A stretch of DNA of 64,000 nucleotides from Microbacterium sp. YJN-G (GCF_015040615.1 NZ_CP060402.1:3162001-3226000); one strand, 5' to 3'; positions 7,106 to 15,303 are shown, numbered from the stretch's first letter. The notes: a model not told the origin generated them from the sequence alone. A program made the numbers and translations.

Positions 7106-8611
7106 TCAGGGATTCTTCTGCTGTGCGGCGAGCTCGTGCACGACCTCGGCGGTGCCGGCGTACAGCCGCAGATACCGGTCGAACAGCTCGTCGTAACCGG
7201 CGCGCGCGCCGGGGTCGGGTTCGATGCGGAAGGCGACGGGGTTCCAGTCCTCGATCCGCGGCGGGTCGCCATCGGCCGAGACGGCGGATGCCGCCAGGAA
7301 GGCCGCCCCGTAGCTGGCGCCGATCGTGGTTCCTGGCACCTCCTGCACGAGGCCGGTGACGTCGGAGACGATCTGCAGCCACAGCCGGCCCTGGGTTCCG
7401 CCGCCGACAGCGACGATGCGGCGGATATCGGCGCCTGCGGCACGCATGGTCTCGACGTTGTGGCGCACGCCGAGCGCGGTGGCCTCGAGCGCAGCGCGGT
7501 AGAGGTCTCCGCGACCGTGGCGCAGGGTGAGGCCGGCGATCACGCCGCGGGCATCCGGGTCCTGGATGGGCGTGCGCTCCCCCGCGAAGTACGGCAGCAT
7601 CAGCAGCCCGCGGGCCCCGGGGCCGGATGCTTCCGCTTCGGCGAGCAGCTGCGGGTAGTCGGCGTCGGTGAGGTCCTTCAGCCAGGCGGTCAGCGCGCCG
7701 GATGTCGACATCCCGCCGGCGAGGTTGCGCGTGCCGGCGAAGGCACCGGCCGTGGTCCACATCGAAGGGGTGCGCAGGGTCTGCTCGGTCGTGGCGACGA
7801 GGAACATCGTCGTGCCGTACATGAGCATGAGGTCGCCGACGCCGTGCGCGCCGACGCTGACAGCCTCGGTCCAGGCGTCGATCGTCCCGGCGATCACGGG
7901 GGTGCCCGCCGGGATGCCGGTGAGCGCGGCGGCCTCGGCGGTGACGGTGCCGGCGATGTCGCCCGCCCAGGCGAGCGGCGGCTGTTCGACGGTGCCGGCG
8001 TAGCGCGTCCACCACGGCTCGTGCCAGCGCTCGTTCTCGATGTCGTAGAGCGGTGAGACCTGGCTGGCCGACTGGTGGTCGAGCACGTAGTCGCCGGTCA
8101 GCTTGCGGGCCAGCCACGATGCCGGCATGAACAGGCGCTTCGCCCGGGCGAAGACCTCGGGCTCCTCGTCGGCGATCCAGGCGATCTTGGCGCCGCCGGC
8201 CTGCGAGGTGAGGGCCGAGCCGCCGATGCGGGTGATCTCGTCAGCGCCGAGCTCGTCGGTCATCCGCGCGATCTGATCGGTGGAGCGGGTGTCGACGCCG
8301 TACAGGATCGCGGGGCGCACCGGCTCGTCGTGTTCATCGGTGAGCAGGATGCACGGCCCCATGCCGCTCACGCCGACCGCGACGACCTCGATCGGCCCCT
8401 GGGTCCCTGAGCCTGTCGAAGGGTCGAGCAGCTCCCGCGCGATGTCGGCGAACTCGTCCCACCAGACGCGGCCATCCATCTCGACCCAGCCGGTGCGGGG
8501 CCGGTCGACGTCGTGCGCGCGCGTGGCGGTGCCGAGGATCGAGCCGTCCTCGGCGACGAGCACGCCCTTGCTGCTCGATGTGCCGATGTCCACCCCGAGG
8601 GTGCAGCGCAT
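7106..8611 (-). CDS. FGGY family carbohydrate kinase (xylulokinase-like)
   Basis: A 501-residue sugar kinase with the N-terminal phosphate-binding loop CTLGVDIGTSSSKGVL and the C-terminal ATPase domain with IVAVGGGTQGRLWLQIVSDVTG, both hallmarks of FGGY kinases of about 500 residues. It should phosphorylate the ketose made by the isomerase that follows 23 bp downstream. Residues 64-71 (PSTGSGTQ) are the in-frame translation of a genomic interspersed repeat and probably an insertion in a surface loop. A LacI-type operator (GAAATCGATTTC) is centred about 50 bp upstream of the start, so the operon is likely controlled by the LacI regulator nearby. Confidence 0.88.
   Translation of the reverse strand: MRCTLGVDIGTSSSKGVLVAEDGSILGTATRAHDVDRPRTGWVEMDGRVWWDEFADIARELLDPSTGSGTQGPIEVVAVGVSGMGPCILLTDEHDEPVRPAILYGVDTRSTDQIARMTDELGADEITRIGGSALTSQAGGAKIAWIADEEPEVFARAKRLFMPASWLARKLTGDYVLDHQSASQVSPLYDIENERWHEPWWTRYAGTVEQPPLAWAGDIAGTVTAEAAALTGIPAGTPVIAGTIDAWTEAVSVGAHGVGDLMLMYGTTMFLVATTEQTLRTPSMWTTAGAFAGTRNLAGGMSTSGALTAWLKDLTDADYPQLLAEAEASGPGARGLLMLPYFAGERTPIQDPDARGVIAGLTLRHGRGDLYRAALEATALGVRHNVETMRAAGADIRRIVAVGGGTQGRLWLQIVSDVTGLVQEVPGTTIGASYGAAFLAASAVSADGDPPRIEDWNPVAFRIEPDPGARAGYDELFDRYLRLYAGTAEVVHELAAQQKNP
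8401..8423. repeat. Interspersed repeat inside the kinase gene
   Basis: The 19-mer core CCCTGAGCCTGTCGAAGGG with GGGT on its left is 23 bases identical to copies at 37332-37354 and 54931-54953. Here it is read in frame as PSTGSGTQ near residue 64 of the FGGY kinase. Confidence 0.9.
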
Positions 8612-8655
8612 GGTCGTCCTCCTCGGCCGATGACTCGCGTCCCACCAGAGTACGC

Positions 8656-8667
8656 GAAATCGATTTC
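8656..8667. promoter_or_regulatory. LacI-type operator GAAATCGATTTC
   Basis: A perfect 12-bp palindrome with a central CG, the form of GalR/LacI operators. It lies about 45 bp upstream of the FGGY kinase start. A near-identical site (GAAATCGATTGC) precedes the LacI regulator gene at 10188, which links the two. Confidence 0.7.
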
Positions 8668-8807
8668 AAGCCGCAACCGACTGGCCCTCCACGTCCTGCG
8701 ATTCCGTCGACTTCTCCCCAATCGTCGTCGATCGACGATCGCCCGCGGCCTGGATGGCAGATCCCGGTGACATCGTGGGTGCCACAGGAGAGAATGGAGG
8801 CATGGAG

Positions 8808-9152
8808 ATGAACGATCCGCAGGTGTGGACGCTCATCGGCGTGTTCGCGGCCGTGATGCTGGGTGGCATGACCCTGATGACCACGCAGTTCAGCCGTGTG
8901 ATCAGGGCCGAGATCGGCGGTCTGCGCGGCGAGATGCGGGGTGAGATCGGGGGCCTGCGCGGCGAGGTCAGAGCCGAGATCGGTGGCCTGCGCGGCGAGA
9001 TGAATGCGCGGTTCGAAGCGCAGGACGCGCGGATCGAGGCACTGCGGACCGAGATGAACGCCCGCTTCGAGGCTCAGGATGTGAAGTTCGTCGCGCTCGA
9101 CAAGGAGGTAGCGAGCCTCGCCACCCGGCTGTGGGGTTCGGACCCGCGCTGA
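8808..9152 (+). CDS. Membrane-anchored coiled-coil protein with repeats, 114 aa
   Basis: An N-terminal transmembrane helix (VWTLIGVFAAVMLGGMTLMTT) is followed by an 80-residue coiled coil. Its first part is an almost perfect 11-residue repeat, (R/A/G)EIGGLRGE(M/V), in three copies. Two longer repeats start NARFEAQD. Hendecad repeats of this kind give right-handed coiled coils. The ATG at 8808 is preferred over 8802 because GGAGG at 8796-8800 is then seven bases away. The DNA repeats nearly verbatim, so copy number may vary. The function is unknown. Its stop lies 18 bp from the stop of the convergent LacI regulator. Confidence 0.65.
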   Translation: MNDPQVWTLIGVFAAVMLGGMTLMTTQFSRVIRAEIGGLRGEMRGEIGGLRGEVRAEIGGLRGEMNARFEAQDARIEALRTEMNARFEAQDVKFVALDKEVASLATRLWGSDPR

Positions 9153-9170
9153 CGCGCGGTTCCCGGCGGG

Positions 9171-10142
9171 TCACCGTGTGGCGGCGCGCACCTCGTTGCG
9201 CAGCACGACCGTGCGTGCCGGCTGATCGTCGCCGCGGATGCGCTCCAGCAGCATCCGGGCCGCGGTGACGCCCATGTGCCGCGCCGGCAGCCGCACGATC
9301 GTGACGGCGCTGGGCGAGAGCGTCGTGAACGGCAGCCCGCCGATGACGGCTACGCCCACCTGCGGCGGGGTCAGGCCGTGCTCGGAGAGCACCTGGATCG
9401 CGCCGACGCCGATCAGGTTGTTGCCGGCGACGACGGCATCCGGTGGTTCGGGCAGCGCGAGCAGCTCCTCCATCGCCTCGCGCCCGCCCTCCACCCGGAA
9501 CGACGAGAAGCGCAGCAGGTCGAGGGGCGCCTCGACGCCCGCGGCGCGGTGCGCGAGACGCCAGCCCTCGGCGCGATCCGCGGCGGTCTCGATGAGCTCG
9601 GGTCCGCCGATGTACGCCACTCGGCGGTGGTCGTTCAGCAGGTGCTCGGTCGCGATGCGACCGGCATCCCGGTTCGCCATCACCACGCCGTCGATGTCGT
9701 GACCGGTACTGCGGTCGACCGCTACGACAGGACGCCCGGTCGCGAGGATCTCGTCGAGATTCGTGTGATCGGATGCCGCGGCCAGGATCACCCCCGACAT
9801 GTGCTCCGCGATCGCGATGCGCAGGTACGTCGACTCCTTCTCTATCTGCGAGTCGGAGTTGCACAGCACCACCGAGTACCCGGCCTCGCTCGCGACGTCT
9901 TCGACGCCCCGCGCCATCTCGGTGAAGTACGGGTTCTCGATGTCGGGGATGATCAAGGCGATCACCTCGGAGCTCTGCCGGCGCAGCGTGCGCGCCGCGC
10001 GATTGGGGGTGAAGTTCAGCTGCGCGGCGGCCGCGCGCACCGCCTCGACCTTCGCCGGCGACACGCTCGTGCCGTTGAACACGCGCGACACCGTCGCCGG
10101 AGAGACGCCGGCCAGTGCCGCCACGTCGTAGATCGTCGCCAC
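9171..10142 (-). CDS. LacI family transcriptional regulator
   Basis: A 323-residue repressor. The N-terminal LacI HTH (ATIYDVAALAGVSPATVSRVFNGTSVSPAKVEAV) is followed by the hinge and a periplasmic-binding-protein-like effector domain beginning SEVIALIIPDIENPYFTEMARGVEDVA. The GTG at 10142 is preceded by GGGGGAGAA and places the HTH at the very N-terminus as usual; an in-frame ATG ten codons upstream is possible. The probable operator at 10188 lies in its own promoter region and a twin lies before the FGGY kinase, so it likely represses the kinase-isomerase operon and itself. Confidence 0.9.
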   Translation of the reverse strand: MATIYDVAALAGVSPATVSRVFNGTSVSPAKVEAVRAAAAQLNFTPNRAARTLRRQSSEVIALIIPDIENPYFTEMARGVEDVASEAGYSVVLCNSDSQIEKESTYLRIAIAEHMSGVILAAASDHTNLDEILATGRPVVAVDRSTGHDIDGVVMANRDAGRIATEHLLNDHRRVAYIGGPELIETAADRAEGWRLAHRAAGVEAPLDLLRFSSFRVEGGREAMEELLALPEPPDAVVAGNNLIGVGAIQVLSEHGLTPPQVGVAVIGGLPFTTLSPSAVTIVRLPARHMGVTAARMLLERIRGDDQPARTVVLRNEVRAATR

Positions 10143-10187
10143 TTCTCCCCCTGCGCTGTTGCGGTCACGCACAGATTACCGCTCGGA

Positions 10188-10199
10188 GAAATCGATTGC
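10188..10199. promoter_or_regulatory. LacI-type operator GAAATCGATTGC
   Basis: This matches the site at 8656-8667 in 10 of 12 bases with the same central ATCGAT. It sits about 45 bp upstream of the lacI-type start, consistent with autoregulation. Confidence 0.6.
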
Positions 10200-10207
10200 A
10201 GTGATCG

Positions 10208-11077
10208 TCAGGCGTATTCGCGCACCACTCGCGCGACGTCGGCGCGCTCGGCCTCCGTCGGCTCATCCAGTGCCATCCGGCAGTGCGCGTCGGTCACCCC
10301 GAGCACCCGGTAGCCCTCCTTCATGCGCGCCATGTCGCCGCCGATGAGCGAGACGACCTCGTCGACGGCGGACTGCGCGGCCGCGAGAGCGTCGTCATCA
10401 CCCGAGCGACCGGCATCCGCGAGGGCGCGGAACGGCTTTGGCGTGACGGACGAAACCCCCGAGACGACCCCCTGGGCACCGACCTCGACGGCGGCGATCA
10501 GGTCGCGATCCGCCCCGGTGTACAGCTCGAAGTCCGCGGGCACCGCCGCGCGGTACGCCGCGAGCTCGTCCAGCGACAGCTCGCTCACCTTCGCGCCGAC
10601 GATGTTCGGCAGCTCCGCCAGGCGGACGAGCAGCTCGGGCGAGACCGGGTTGCCGCTGCGCGCCGGGTACACGTACACGTACAGGCGGCCGTCGCCGACG
10701 GCATCCGACACCTGACGGAAGTAGTCGAGCACCGCGTCGTCCGAGGAGCGCAGGTAGTACGGGGTCAGCGCGGCGAACTCCGTCGCGCCGAGCTCCCGGG
10801 CGATGCGCACCAGGCGCACGGCCTCGAAGGCGCTCGGCCGGCCCACGTGCACGACGACCCGCATCCGGTCCTTCAGCTCGTCGAGCGCGGCGCCCACCAG
10901 CGCGGTGAACTCTTCGACGTCGACGGCGGGGAACTCGCCCGTCGTGCCGAGCACGAAGGCGCCCTCGTTGCCGGACTCGCCGACGTAGCGGAAGATCGCG
11001 CGCGACCCCTCCAGATCGAGCGATCCGTCGCGCCGGAAGGCGGTGGGGATCGCGGTGAGGATGTCGTAGCGGGTCAC
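10208..11077 (-). CDS. Dihydrodipicolinate synthase/N-acetylneuraminate lyase family aldolase
   Basis: A 289-residue class I aldolase of the DapA superfamily. It has the GTTGE motif (44-48), the catalytic Tyr (Y137 in YVYVYPARSG) and the Schiff-base Lys (K163 in NIVGAKVSE). It is translationally coupled (ATGA overlap) to tctA of a tripartite carboxylate transporter, so it more likely cleaves or dehydrates a 2-keto-3-deoxy sugar acid than makes lysine. Substrates such as keto-deoxy-arabonate or -glucarate are possible but not decided by sequence. Confidence 0.82.
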   Translation of the reverse strand: MTRYDILTAIPTAFRRDGSLDLEGSRAIFRYVGESGNEGAFVLGTTGEFPAVDVEEFTALVGAALDELKDRMRVVVHVGRPSAFEAVRLVRIARELGATEFAALTPYYLRSSDDAVLDYFRQVSDAVGDGRLYVYVYPARSGNPVSPELLVRLAELPNIVGAKVSELSLDELAAYRAAVPADFELYTGADRDLIAAVEVGAQGVVSGVSSVTPKPFRALADAGRSGDDDALAAAQSAVDEVVSLIGGDMARMKEGYRVLGVTDAHCRMALDEPTEAERADVARVVREYA

Positions 11078-12723
11078 TTCTCGTTCTCCTTCTGGGTGCG
11101 GCGCGCTCGACGCGCACCCTTCTTCTCGATGCTGCGCACGGTCGACGTCAGCAGGTCGGGGTCCTGTGCCAGCTCCTCGCGGGCATGCGCGATCTGCACG
11201 ATGGTCTCGGTCGGCAGCACCGAATCCTCCAGCGCCGCCCGCTTGTCACGCGGCTTGCGTGCGGCGCGCACCGCCGGCATCACGACCGACAGCACGGCGA
11301 GCAGCAGCAGCACGATGGCGATGGGGCTGACCACCTCGAAGAACGGCTTGGTCGGCAGGATCGCGAGGGTGCGGGCCAGGTTCTCCTCGGCGAGCGGGCC
11401 GAGCAGCAGGCCGAGCACCACGGGGCCGGCCGGCACCTGCATGCGCTTGAGCAGCACGCCCACCACGCCGAACACGAGCATGGTGACGACCGTCGACAGG
11501 CTGTTCGAGGTGGCGTAGGTGCCGATGACGCAGAAGATCAGGATGCCGCTCCACAGGTACGGCTGCGGCACGTCGAGCAGCTTGACCATGCCCTTCATGC
11601 GCACCAGGCTGAGCGCCAGCGAGAGCAGGGTGGCGACCAGCATGATGGCCGCGATCGAGACGACGAGATCGGGACGGTTCGAGAACAGGGTCGGACCGGG
11701 CGTGATGCCCCAGATGATCATCGAGCCGATCATCACGGCCATGACCGAGTCGCCCGGGATGCCGAGCGCCATGGTGGTCGTCAGCGATCCGCCGAGGGTC
11801 GCGCTGGAGGCGGTGTCGGCCGCCGCGACGCCCTCGACCGTGCCCTTGCCGAACTCCTCGGGGTGCCGCGACACCTTGCGGGCGCGCTCCCAGCCGATCA
11901 GGCCGGCGATGTCGCCGCCGGCGGCGGGGATGAGGCCGACTCCGAGCCCGACAGCGCCGCCGACGGCGGTGGCGCGGCCGCTCTGCCTGAGCTCGGCGCG
12001 GTTGGGCCACCAGCGGCCCAGGCTCGAGATCGGGCGGACCTTGGTCCGGCGGTGGGTGAGCAGCTGGTCGAAGAGTTCCGCGATGCCGAACAGCCCGATG
12101 ATGACGGCGATGAAGTTGACGCCCTCGACCAGTTCGAGCAGACCGAAGGTGAAGCGCTGGTCGGCGGTGGCGGCGTAGGTGCCGACGGTGCCCAGCATGA
12201 GCCCGAAGAGACCGGCGAGGATGCCCTTGAGCATCGACTTCGACGAGATGCCGATCATGATCGCGATGCCGAAGACGACCAGCGCGAACAGCTCGGGAGA
12301 GCGGAAGTAGTCGCGTGCGAAGTTCGCGATCGGCACGGCGGCGACCGAGAACAGCACGAGCGAGGCGAGGATGCCGACGGCCGAGACGATCGCCGAGATC
12401 GTCAGCGCGAGCCCTGCCCTGCCCTGCTTGGCCATCGGGTAGCCGTCGAGCGTGGTCGCGATGGATGCCGGGGTGCCGGGGGTGTTGATGAGGATCGACG
12501 GCACGCGGTCACCGAAGTTGGCGGCGACGTAGATGGTCAGCAGCACCGCGAGACCCTGCACGGGCTCGAGCGTCATGGTGAAACCGGCCGCCAGGGCGAC
12601 GGCCATGGTAGCGGTGATGCCAGGGAAGGCGCCGACCATGAAGCCGAGCACGAGGCCGACGCCCATGTAGAGCAGCATCGACACGTCCAGCAGGGAGTTG
12701 ATTCCCTCGACGAAGGGGTTCAC
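11074..12723 (-). CDS. tctA: Tripartite tricarboxylate transporter large permease TctA
   Basis: A 549-residue membrane protein with about 11-12 transmembrane helices. It has the two conserved TctA signatures: GAFPGITATMAVALAAGFT with GDRVPSILINTPGTPASIATTLDGYPMAKQG, and in the second half GLIPAAGGDIAGLIGWERARK with LGGSLTTTMALGIPGD. It is the large membrane subunit of a secondary, binding-protein-dependent carboxylate symporter. The GTG start at 12723 overlaps the tctB stop (GTGA); the upstream in-frame codons are tctB read in another frame. A polar C-terminal tail of about 55 residues ends in a basic KKGARRARRTQK stretch. Confidence 0.92.
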   Translation of the reverse strand: MNPFVEGINSLLDVSMLLYMGVGLVLGFMVGAFPGITATMAVALAAGFTMTLEPVQGLAVLLTIYVAANFGDRVPSILINTPGTPASIATTLDGYPMAKQGRAGLALTISAIVSAVGILASLVLFSVAAVPIANFARDYFRSPELFALVVFGIAIMIGISSKSMLKGILAGLFGLMLGTVGTYAATADQRFTFGLLELVEGVNFIAVIIGLFGIAELFDQLLTHRRTKVRPISSLGRWWPNRAELRQSGRATAVGGAVGLGVGLIPAAGGDIAGLIGWERARKVSRHPEEFGKGTVEGVAAADTASSATLGGSLTTTMALGIPGDSVMAVMIGSMIIWGITPGPTLFSNRPDLVVSIAAIMLVATLLSLALSLVRMKGMVKLLDVPQPYLWSGILIFCVIGTYATSNSLSTVVTMLVFGVVGVLLKRMQVPAGPVVLGLLLGPLAEENLARTLAILPTKPFFEVVSPIAIVLLLLAVLSVVMPAVRAARKPRDKRAALEDSVLPTETIVQIAHAREELAQDPDLLTSTVRSIEKKGARRARRTQKENEK

Positions 12724-13247
12724 AGCGGGATCCTGAGGAGCATGCCGAACACGACGTAGACGAACGCGGTGACGGCGGCGGAGTAGATGATCAGGCTCAG
12801 CCAGCGGCGGTGACCGTAGACGAGCATGAGCGAGGCCATGAGCAGGCCCGCGGCGATGGGGAAGACCTCGATGCGGTAGCCGAACAGGATCACCGATCCC
12901 AGCGACCACAAGGCCGTGAAGATGGAGGCGATCGCGATCGTGAGCAGCATCCGCAGTCGCCCGCCGGGCTGGATGCGCTCGACGTCCTCACGGGTGGGTG
13001 CGGGTCGTGTGATCGCGATGACCAGCAGGATGACGGCGACGGCGACCGCCGCCGCTCCGAGGACGGTCGGCCAGAACCGGGCGTCGAGCTGTCCGGGCGC
13101 CGCCACGCGGCGCAGCGGGATCTGCACCGCGAGTGCCAGGAAGCCCGCCGAGAAGGCGAGAGCCGCGGCGGCGAAGAGGATCTCGATCCGGCGCGACGGT
13201 GCGGCGCCCTGATACTCGTCCTCGACGGGTGTGTCGATGCTCGACAT
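12720..13247 (-). CDS. tctB: Tripartite tricarboxylate transporter small permease TctB
   Basis: A 175-residue protein with four predicted transmembrane helices, beginning after a polar N-terminus (IEILFAAAALAFSAGFLALAVQIPL) and ending AAVTAFVYVVFGMLLRIPL. This is the size and pattern of TctB (DUF1468), the small permease subunit that pairs with TctA. It lies between tctC (57 bp upstream, across a strong hairpin) and tctA (4-bp overlap). Confidence 0.9.
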   Translation of the reverse strand: MSSIDTPVEDEYQGAAPSRRIEILFAAAALAFSAGFLALAVQIPLRRVAAPGQLDARFWPTVLGAAAVAVAVILLVIAITRPAPTREDVERIQPGGRLRMLLTIAIASIFTALWSLGSVILFGYRIEVFPIAAGLLMASLMLVYGHRRWLSLIIYSAAVTAFVYVVFGMLLRIPL

Positions 13248-13265
13248 GGCTTTCCTCTCGAGAGA

Positions 13266-13297
13266 TCAGGGGCCGCGCCCCTTGGCGCGGCCCCTGA
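13266..13297 (-). terminator. Intercistronic hairpin between tctC and tctB
   Basis: A perfect 14-bp stem (13266-13279 with 13284-13297) closes a CCTT loop. It has no U-run, so it is more likely an RNA stabiliser or partial terminator. That would keep the binding-protein message more abundant than the permease messages, as seen in many binding-protein operons. Confidence 0.8.
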
Positions 13298-13304
13298 GAG
13301 CCTC

Positions 13305-14270
13305 TCAGCCCAGCAGATCCTTGAACAGCGCGAACTGGTCCTCGACGAACGAGGTCCACTCGGCGGAGTCGCGGTAGACGACGAGGTTGCCTGCGTCCTT
13401 CTGGAACGACTGGTACGAGTCCGACTCGACGGCCTCCTTCACCGCCGACTCGAGCGTCTCCCTGACGTCATCCGGCAGGCCGTCGGGTGCGTAGATTCCG
13501 CCCCAGCCACCGAACTCGACCTTCTCGCCCACGGCCTCTTCGACGGTGGGCACATCGGCGGCATCGGGGTGACGCTCGTCGTGCATCACGGCGAGGATCT
13601 TCACGGCGTCGCCCTGGGCGAGCGCCTCGCCCAGACCCGAGACGGCAGCGACCGTCTCACCGGATGCTGCGGCGCCGACGGCGGTCGCACCGCCGTCGTA
13701 CGGCACGGGCGTGAACTGCGCGCCGGTGGCGTCGGCGAGGCCGAGGGTCGCGGCCTCCCAGATCGAGCCCGCGCCGGAGTTCGCGACGGTGACCGCGCTG
13801 GATCCGGCCTGCTCGACGAGCGCCTCGAGCGAGTCGATGCCGCTGTCCGCGCCGACCGTGATCACGCCGGGGGCGAGCATGATCTGACCCAGCAGATCGT
13901 AGTTCTCGGGCAGGACGTTCGCGCCCTGCGTGGTGTTGAGCATCGCGATCTCGACGGGGGCGAAGCCGATGACGTAGCCGTCGGCGTCCTGGTTGCCGAC
14001 GTACTCCATCGCGAGTGCGCCGGCTGCGCCGGGCATGTTCTCGGGGATGACGCTGACGTCGAGGATCTTCTCGAGCTCGGTGGCGAGGGCGCGCGACGAG
14101 AGGTCGGATCCGCCGCCCGGGTTGGCCTGGATGATCAGGCGGATGTCCTTCTCGGGGAACGTCGATTCCGGCGCTCCCTCTTCGACCTTGGTGCAGCCGG
14201 CCAGGACGAGCGCGGTTGCGGTGACGGCGACGATGACTGCGGCCGCTCGGGACATGCGGATGCGGGGCAT
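13305..14270 (-). CDS. tctC: Tripartite tricarboxylate transporter substrate-binding lipoprotein TctC (Bug family)
   Basis: A 321-residue extracytoplasmic receptor. A basic N-terminus and hydrophobic stretch end in the lipobox VLAGC. The mature protein has Bug/TctC motifs: FPEKDIRLIIQANPGGGSDLSSRALATELEK near the start and NMPGAAGALAMEYVGNQDADGY, which line the carboxylate pocket. The ATG at 14270 has AGGAGC upstream; a longer frame would put 27 residues before the signal peptide. The candidate GntR operator lies 53-74 bp upstream. As first gene of tctCBA-aldolase it sets substrate specificity, likely a sugar-derived carboxylate. Confidence 0.92.
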   Translation of the reverse strand: MPRIRMSRAAAVIVAVTATALVLAGCTKVEEGAPESTFPEKDIRLIIQANPGGGSDLSSRALATELEKILDVSVIPENMPGAAGALAMEYVGNQDADGYVIGFAPVEIAMLNTTQGANVLPENYDLLGQIMLAPGVITVGADSGIDSLEALVEQAGSSAVTVANSGAGSIWEAATLGLADATGAQFTPVPYDGGATAVGAAASGETVAAVSGLGEALAQGDAVKILAVMHDERHPDAADVPTVEEAVGEKVEFGGWGGIYAPDGLPDDVRETLESAVKEAVESDSYQSFQKDAGNLVVYRDSAEWTSFVEDQFALFKDLLG

Positions 14271-14322
14271 CTTTGCTCCTCGGTGCTGGTCGACCGTGTT
14301 GTCGACTCCGCGAGCGTACCAG

Positions 14323-14344
14323 TGTTTACTGTTAACAGTCAACA
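14323..14344. promoter_or_regulatory. GntR/FCD operator upstream of tctC
   Basis: A 22-bp near-perfect palindrome centred on GTTAAC, with two mismatched pairs. Read on the minus strand it contains GTTGACTGTTAACAG. That 15-mer recurs, with one change, immediately upstream of the gntR gene at 15054-15068, so it is probably the regulator's binding site. Confidence 0.75.
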
Positions 14345-14381
14345 CCGACACTGATGACCGACCGATCCTCCCGCCGCCCGG

Positions 14382-15041
14382 TCAGGGGTGCGTGAGCTCG
14401 CTGAGCATCCGATCCCGTGCGCCGTCGAGGTGCGCGGTCAGCACGTCGGCGGCCCTGGCGCCGTCGCCACTGCGCATGACGTCCATGAGCATGACGTGGT
14501 CGTGCGCCGAGTCGTGCAGGTCGTCGTCGTGGTTGATCGTCACGTCCAGCAGCGCCGTGAAGGTGGGCAGGTACTGACGCCACGCGCCCTCCAGGCGCGG
14601 GTGGTCGGCGAGCGCGTAGATCTGCGAGTGGAAGTCGAGATCGGCCTGCACGAAGGCGGCGTGGTCACGGGCGTCGGCGGCATCCACCATCCGCTGCACG
14701 GCATCCGCCATCGTCCGCCACCGTGCGTCGTCGTCGACGCGGATGGCGCGGGACAGCGCGAGCTGCTCGAGCGCTCCACGCAGGCTGTAGAGCTGGTCGA
14801 CGTCGTCGCCGGTCAGCCCGACGACGAACACGCCGCGCGGGCGCTGGATGCGCACCAGCTTCTCGAAGCTCAGCTGGGTGAGCGCGTCGCGCACCGGGCC
14901 ACGACTGACGGCGAACTCCTCGGCGAGCGCCTCTTCGGTGATGCGCTCGCCTGGTTCGAGTTCTCCGCGGACGATGCGCTGACGCAGCACGTTCGCGACC
15001 TGAGCACCCAGCGATTCGCCTCGTATGACCGTCTCTGTCAC
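14382..15041 (-). CDS. GntR family regulator, FCD (FadR-like) subfamily
   Basis: A 219-residue regulator. The N-terminal winged HTH (LGAQVANVLRQRIVRGELEPGERITEEALAEEFAVSRGPVRDALTQL) is followed by an all-helical FCD ligand domain (about 90-210) with the metal-binding pattern of D and H residues ending in HDDDLHDSAHDHVMLMDVMRSGD. Members sense carboxylates or sugar acids. The GTG at 15041 has GGGAG upstream; the longer frame runs through the promoter and is rejected. It lies just upstream of tctC on the same strand, and the shared operator argues that it controls tctCBA-aldolase and itself. Confidence 0.88.
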   Translation of the reverse strand: MTETVIRGESLGAQVANVLRQRIVRGELEPGERITEEALAEEFAVSRGPVRDALTQLSFEKLVRIQRPRGVFVVGLTGDDVDQLYSLRGALEQLALSRAIRVDDDARWRTMADAVQRMVDAADARDHAAFVQADLDFHSQIYALADHPRLEGAWRQYLPTFTALLDVTINHDDDLHDSAHDHVMLMDVMRSGDGARAADVLTAHLDGARDRMLSELTHP

Positions 15042-15053
15042 GTCACTCCCCTT

Positions 15054-15068
15054 GTTGACTGTTGACAG
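15054..15068. promoter_or_regulatory. GntR/FCD operator upstream of its own gene
   Basis: GTTGACTGTTGACAG matches the tctC-upstream site in 14 of 15 bases. It begins 13 bp before the GTG start of the regulator and also lies about 20 bp upstream of a plus-strand -10-like TAGAAT (15090-15095) facing mgtE, so binding could affect both directions. Confidence 0.7.
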
Positions 15069-15138
15069 AGTACATCCACCGGAGGCGGCTAGAATCGTCG
15101 CGTAGTCCCCAGAGCATCCGGAAGCGAGGTGGTTCATC

Positions 15139-15201
15139 ATGTCCAGTGACAGTCACAGTCGCAGACACGTCATCCCCTCCGCTTCCGCACCGCTCGGCTG
15201 A
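15139..15201 (+). CDS. Candidate 20-codon leader peptide upstream of mgtE
   Basis: ATG at 15139 follows GAGGTGG at a normal distance and reads 20 codons, beginning MSSDSHSRRH and rich in Ser, His and Arg, then stops 102 bp before mgtE. A -10-like TAGAAT at 15090-15095 would start a transcript just upstream. After the stop, GGGGCGT (15211-15217) can pair with ACGCCCC (15230-15236). A leader ORF followed by a hairpin suggests translational attenuation of mgtE. The evidence is positional only. Confidence 0.35.
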   Translation: MSSDSHSRRHVIPSASAPLG

Positions 15202-15303
15202 GCCGCCCCGGGGGCGTCCGCTGCGACGCACGCCCCTCGCGCTTCTGCCCTCCGCCCACGCCCGTCAGGCGTCCGGCTGAGCGGTGCCCCGAAAGGCACG
15301 CTC

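Noticed and set aside
7083..8117. Long minus-strand reading frame that extends the isomerase to 888 residues
   Set aside because: The extra 345 residues are Arg/His-rich and are the FGGY kinase gene read in another frame. The isomerase has its own ribosome site and start at 7082.
15205..15303. A magnesium riboswitch (M-box or ykoK) before mgtE
   Set aside because: The space is short, and I could not find the conserved M-box helices. Only one 7-bp stem and a short ORF are visible.
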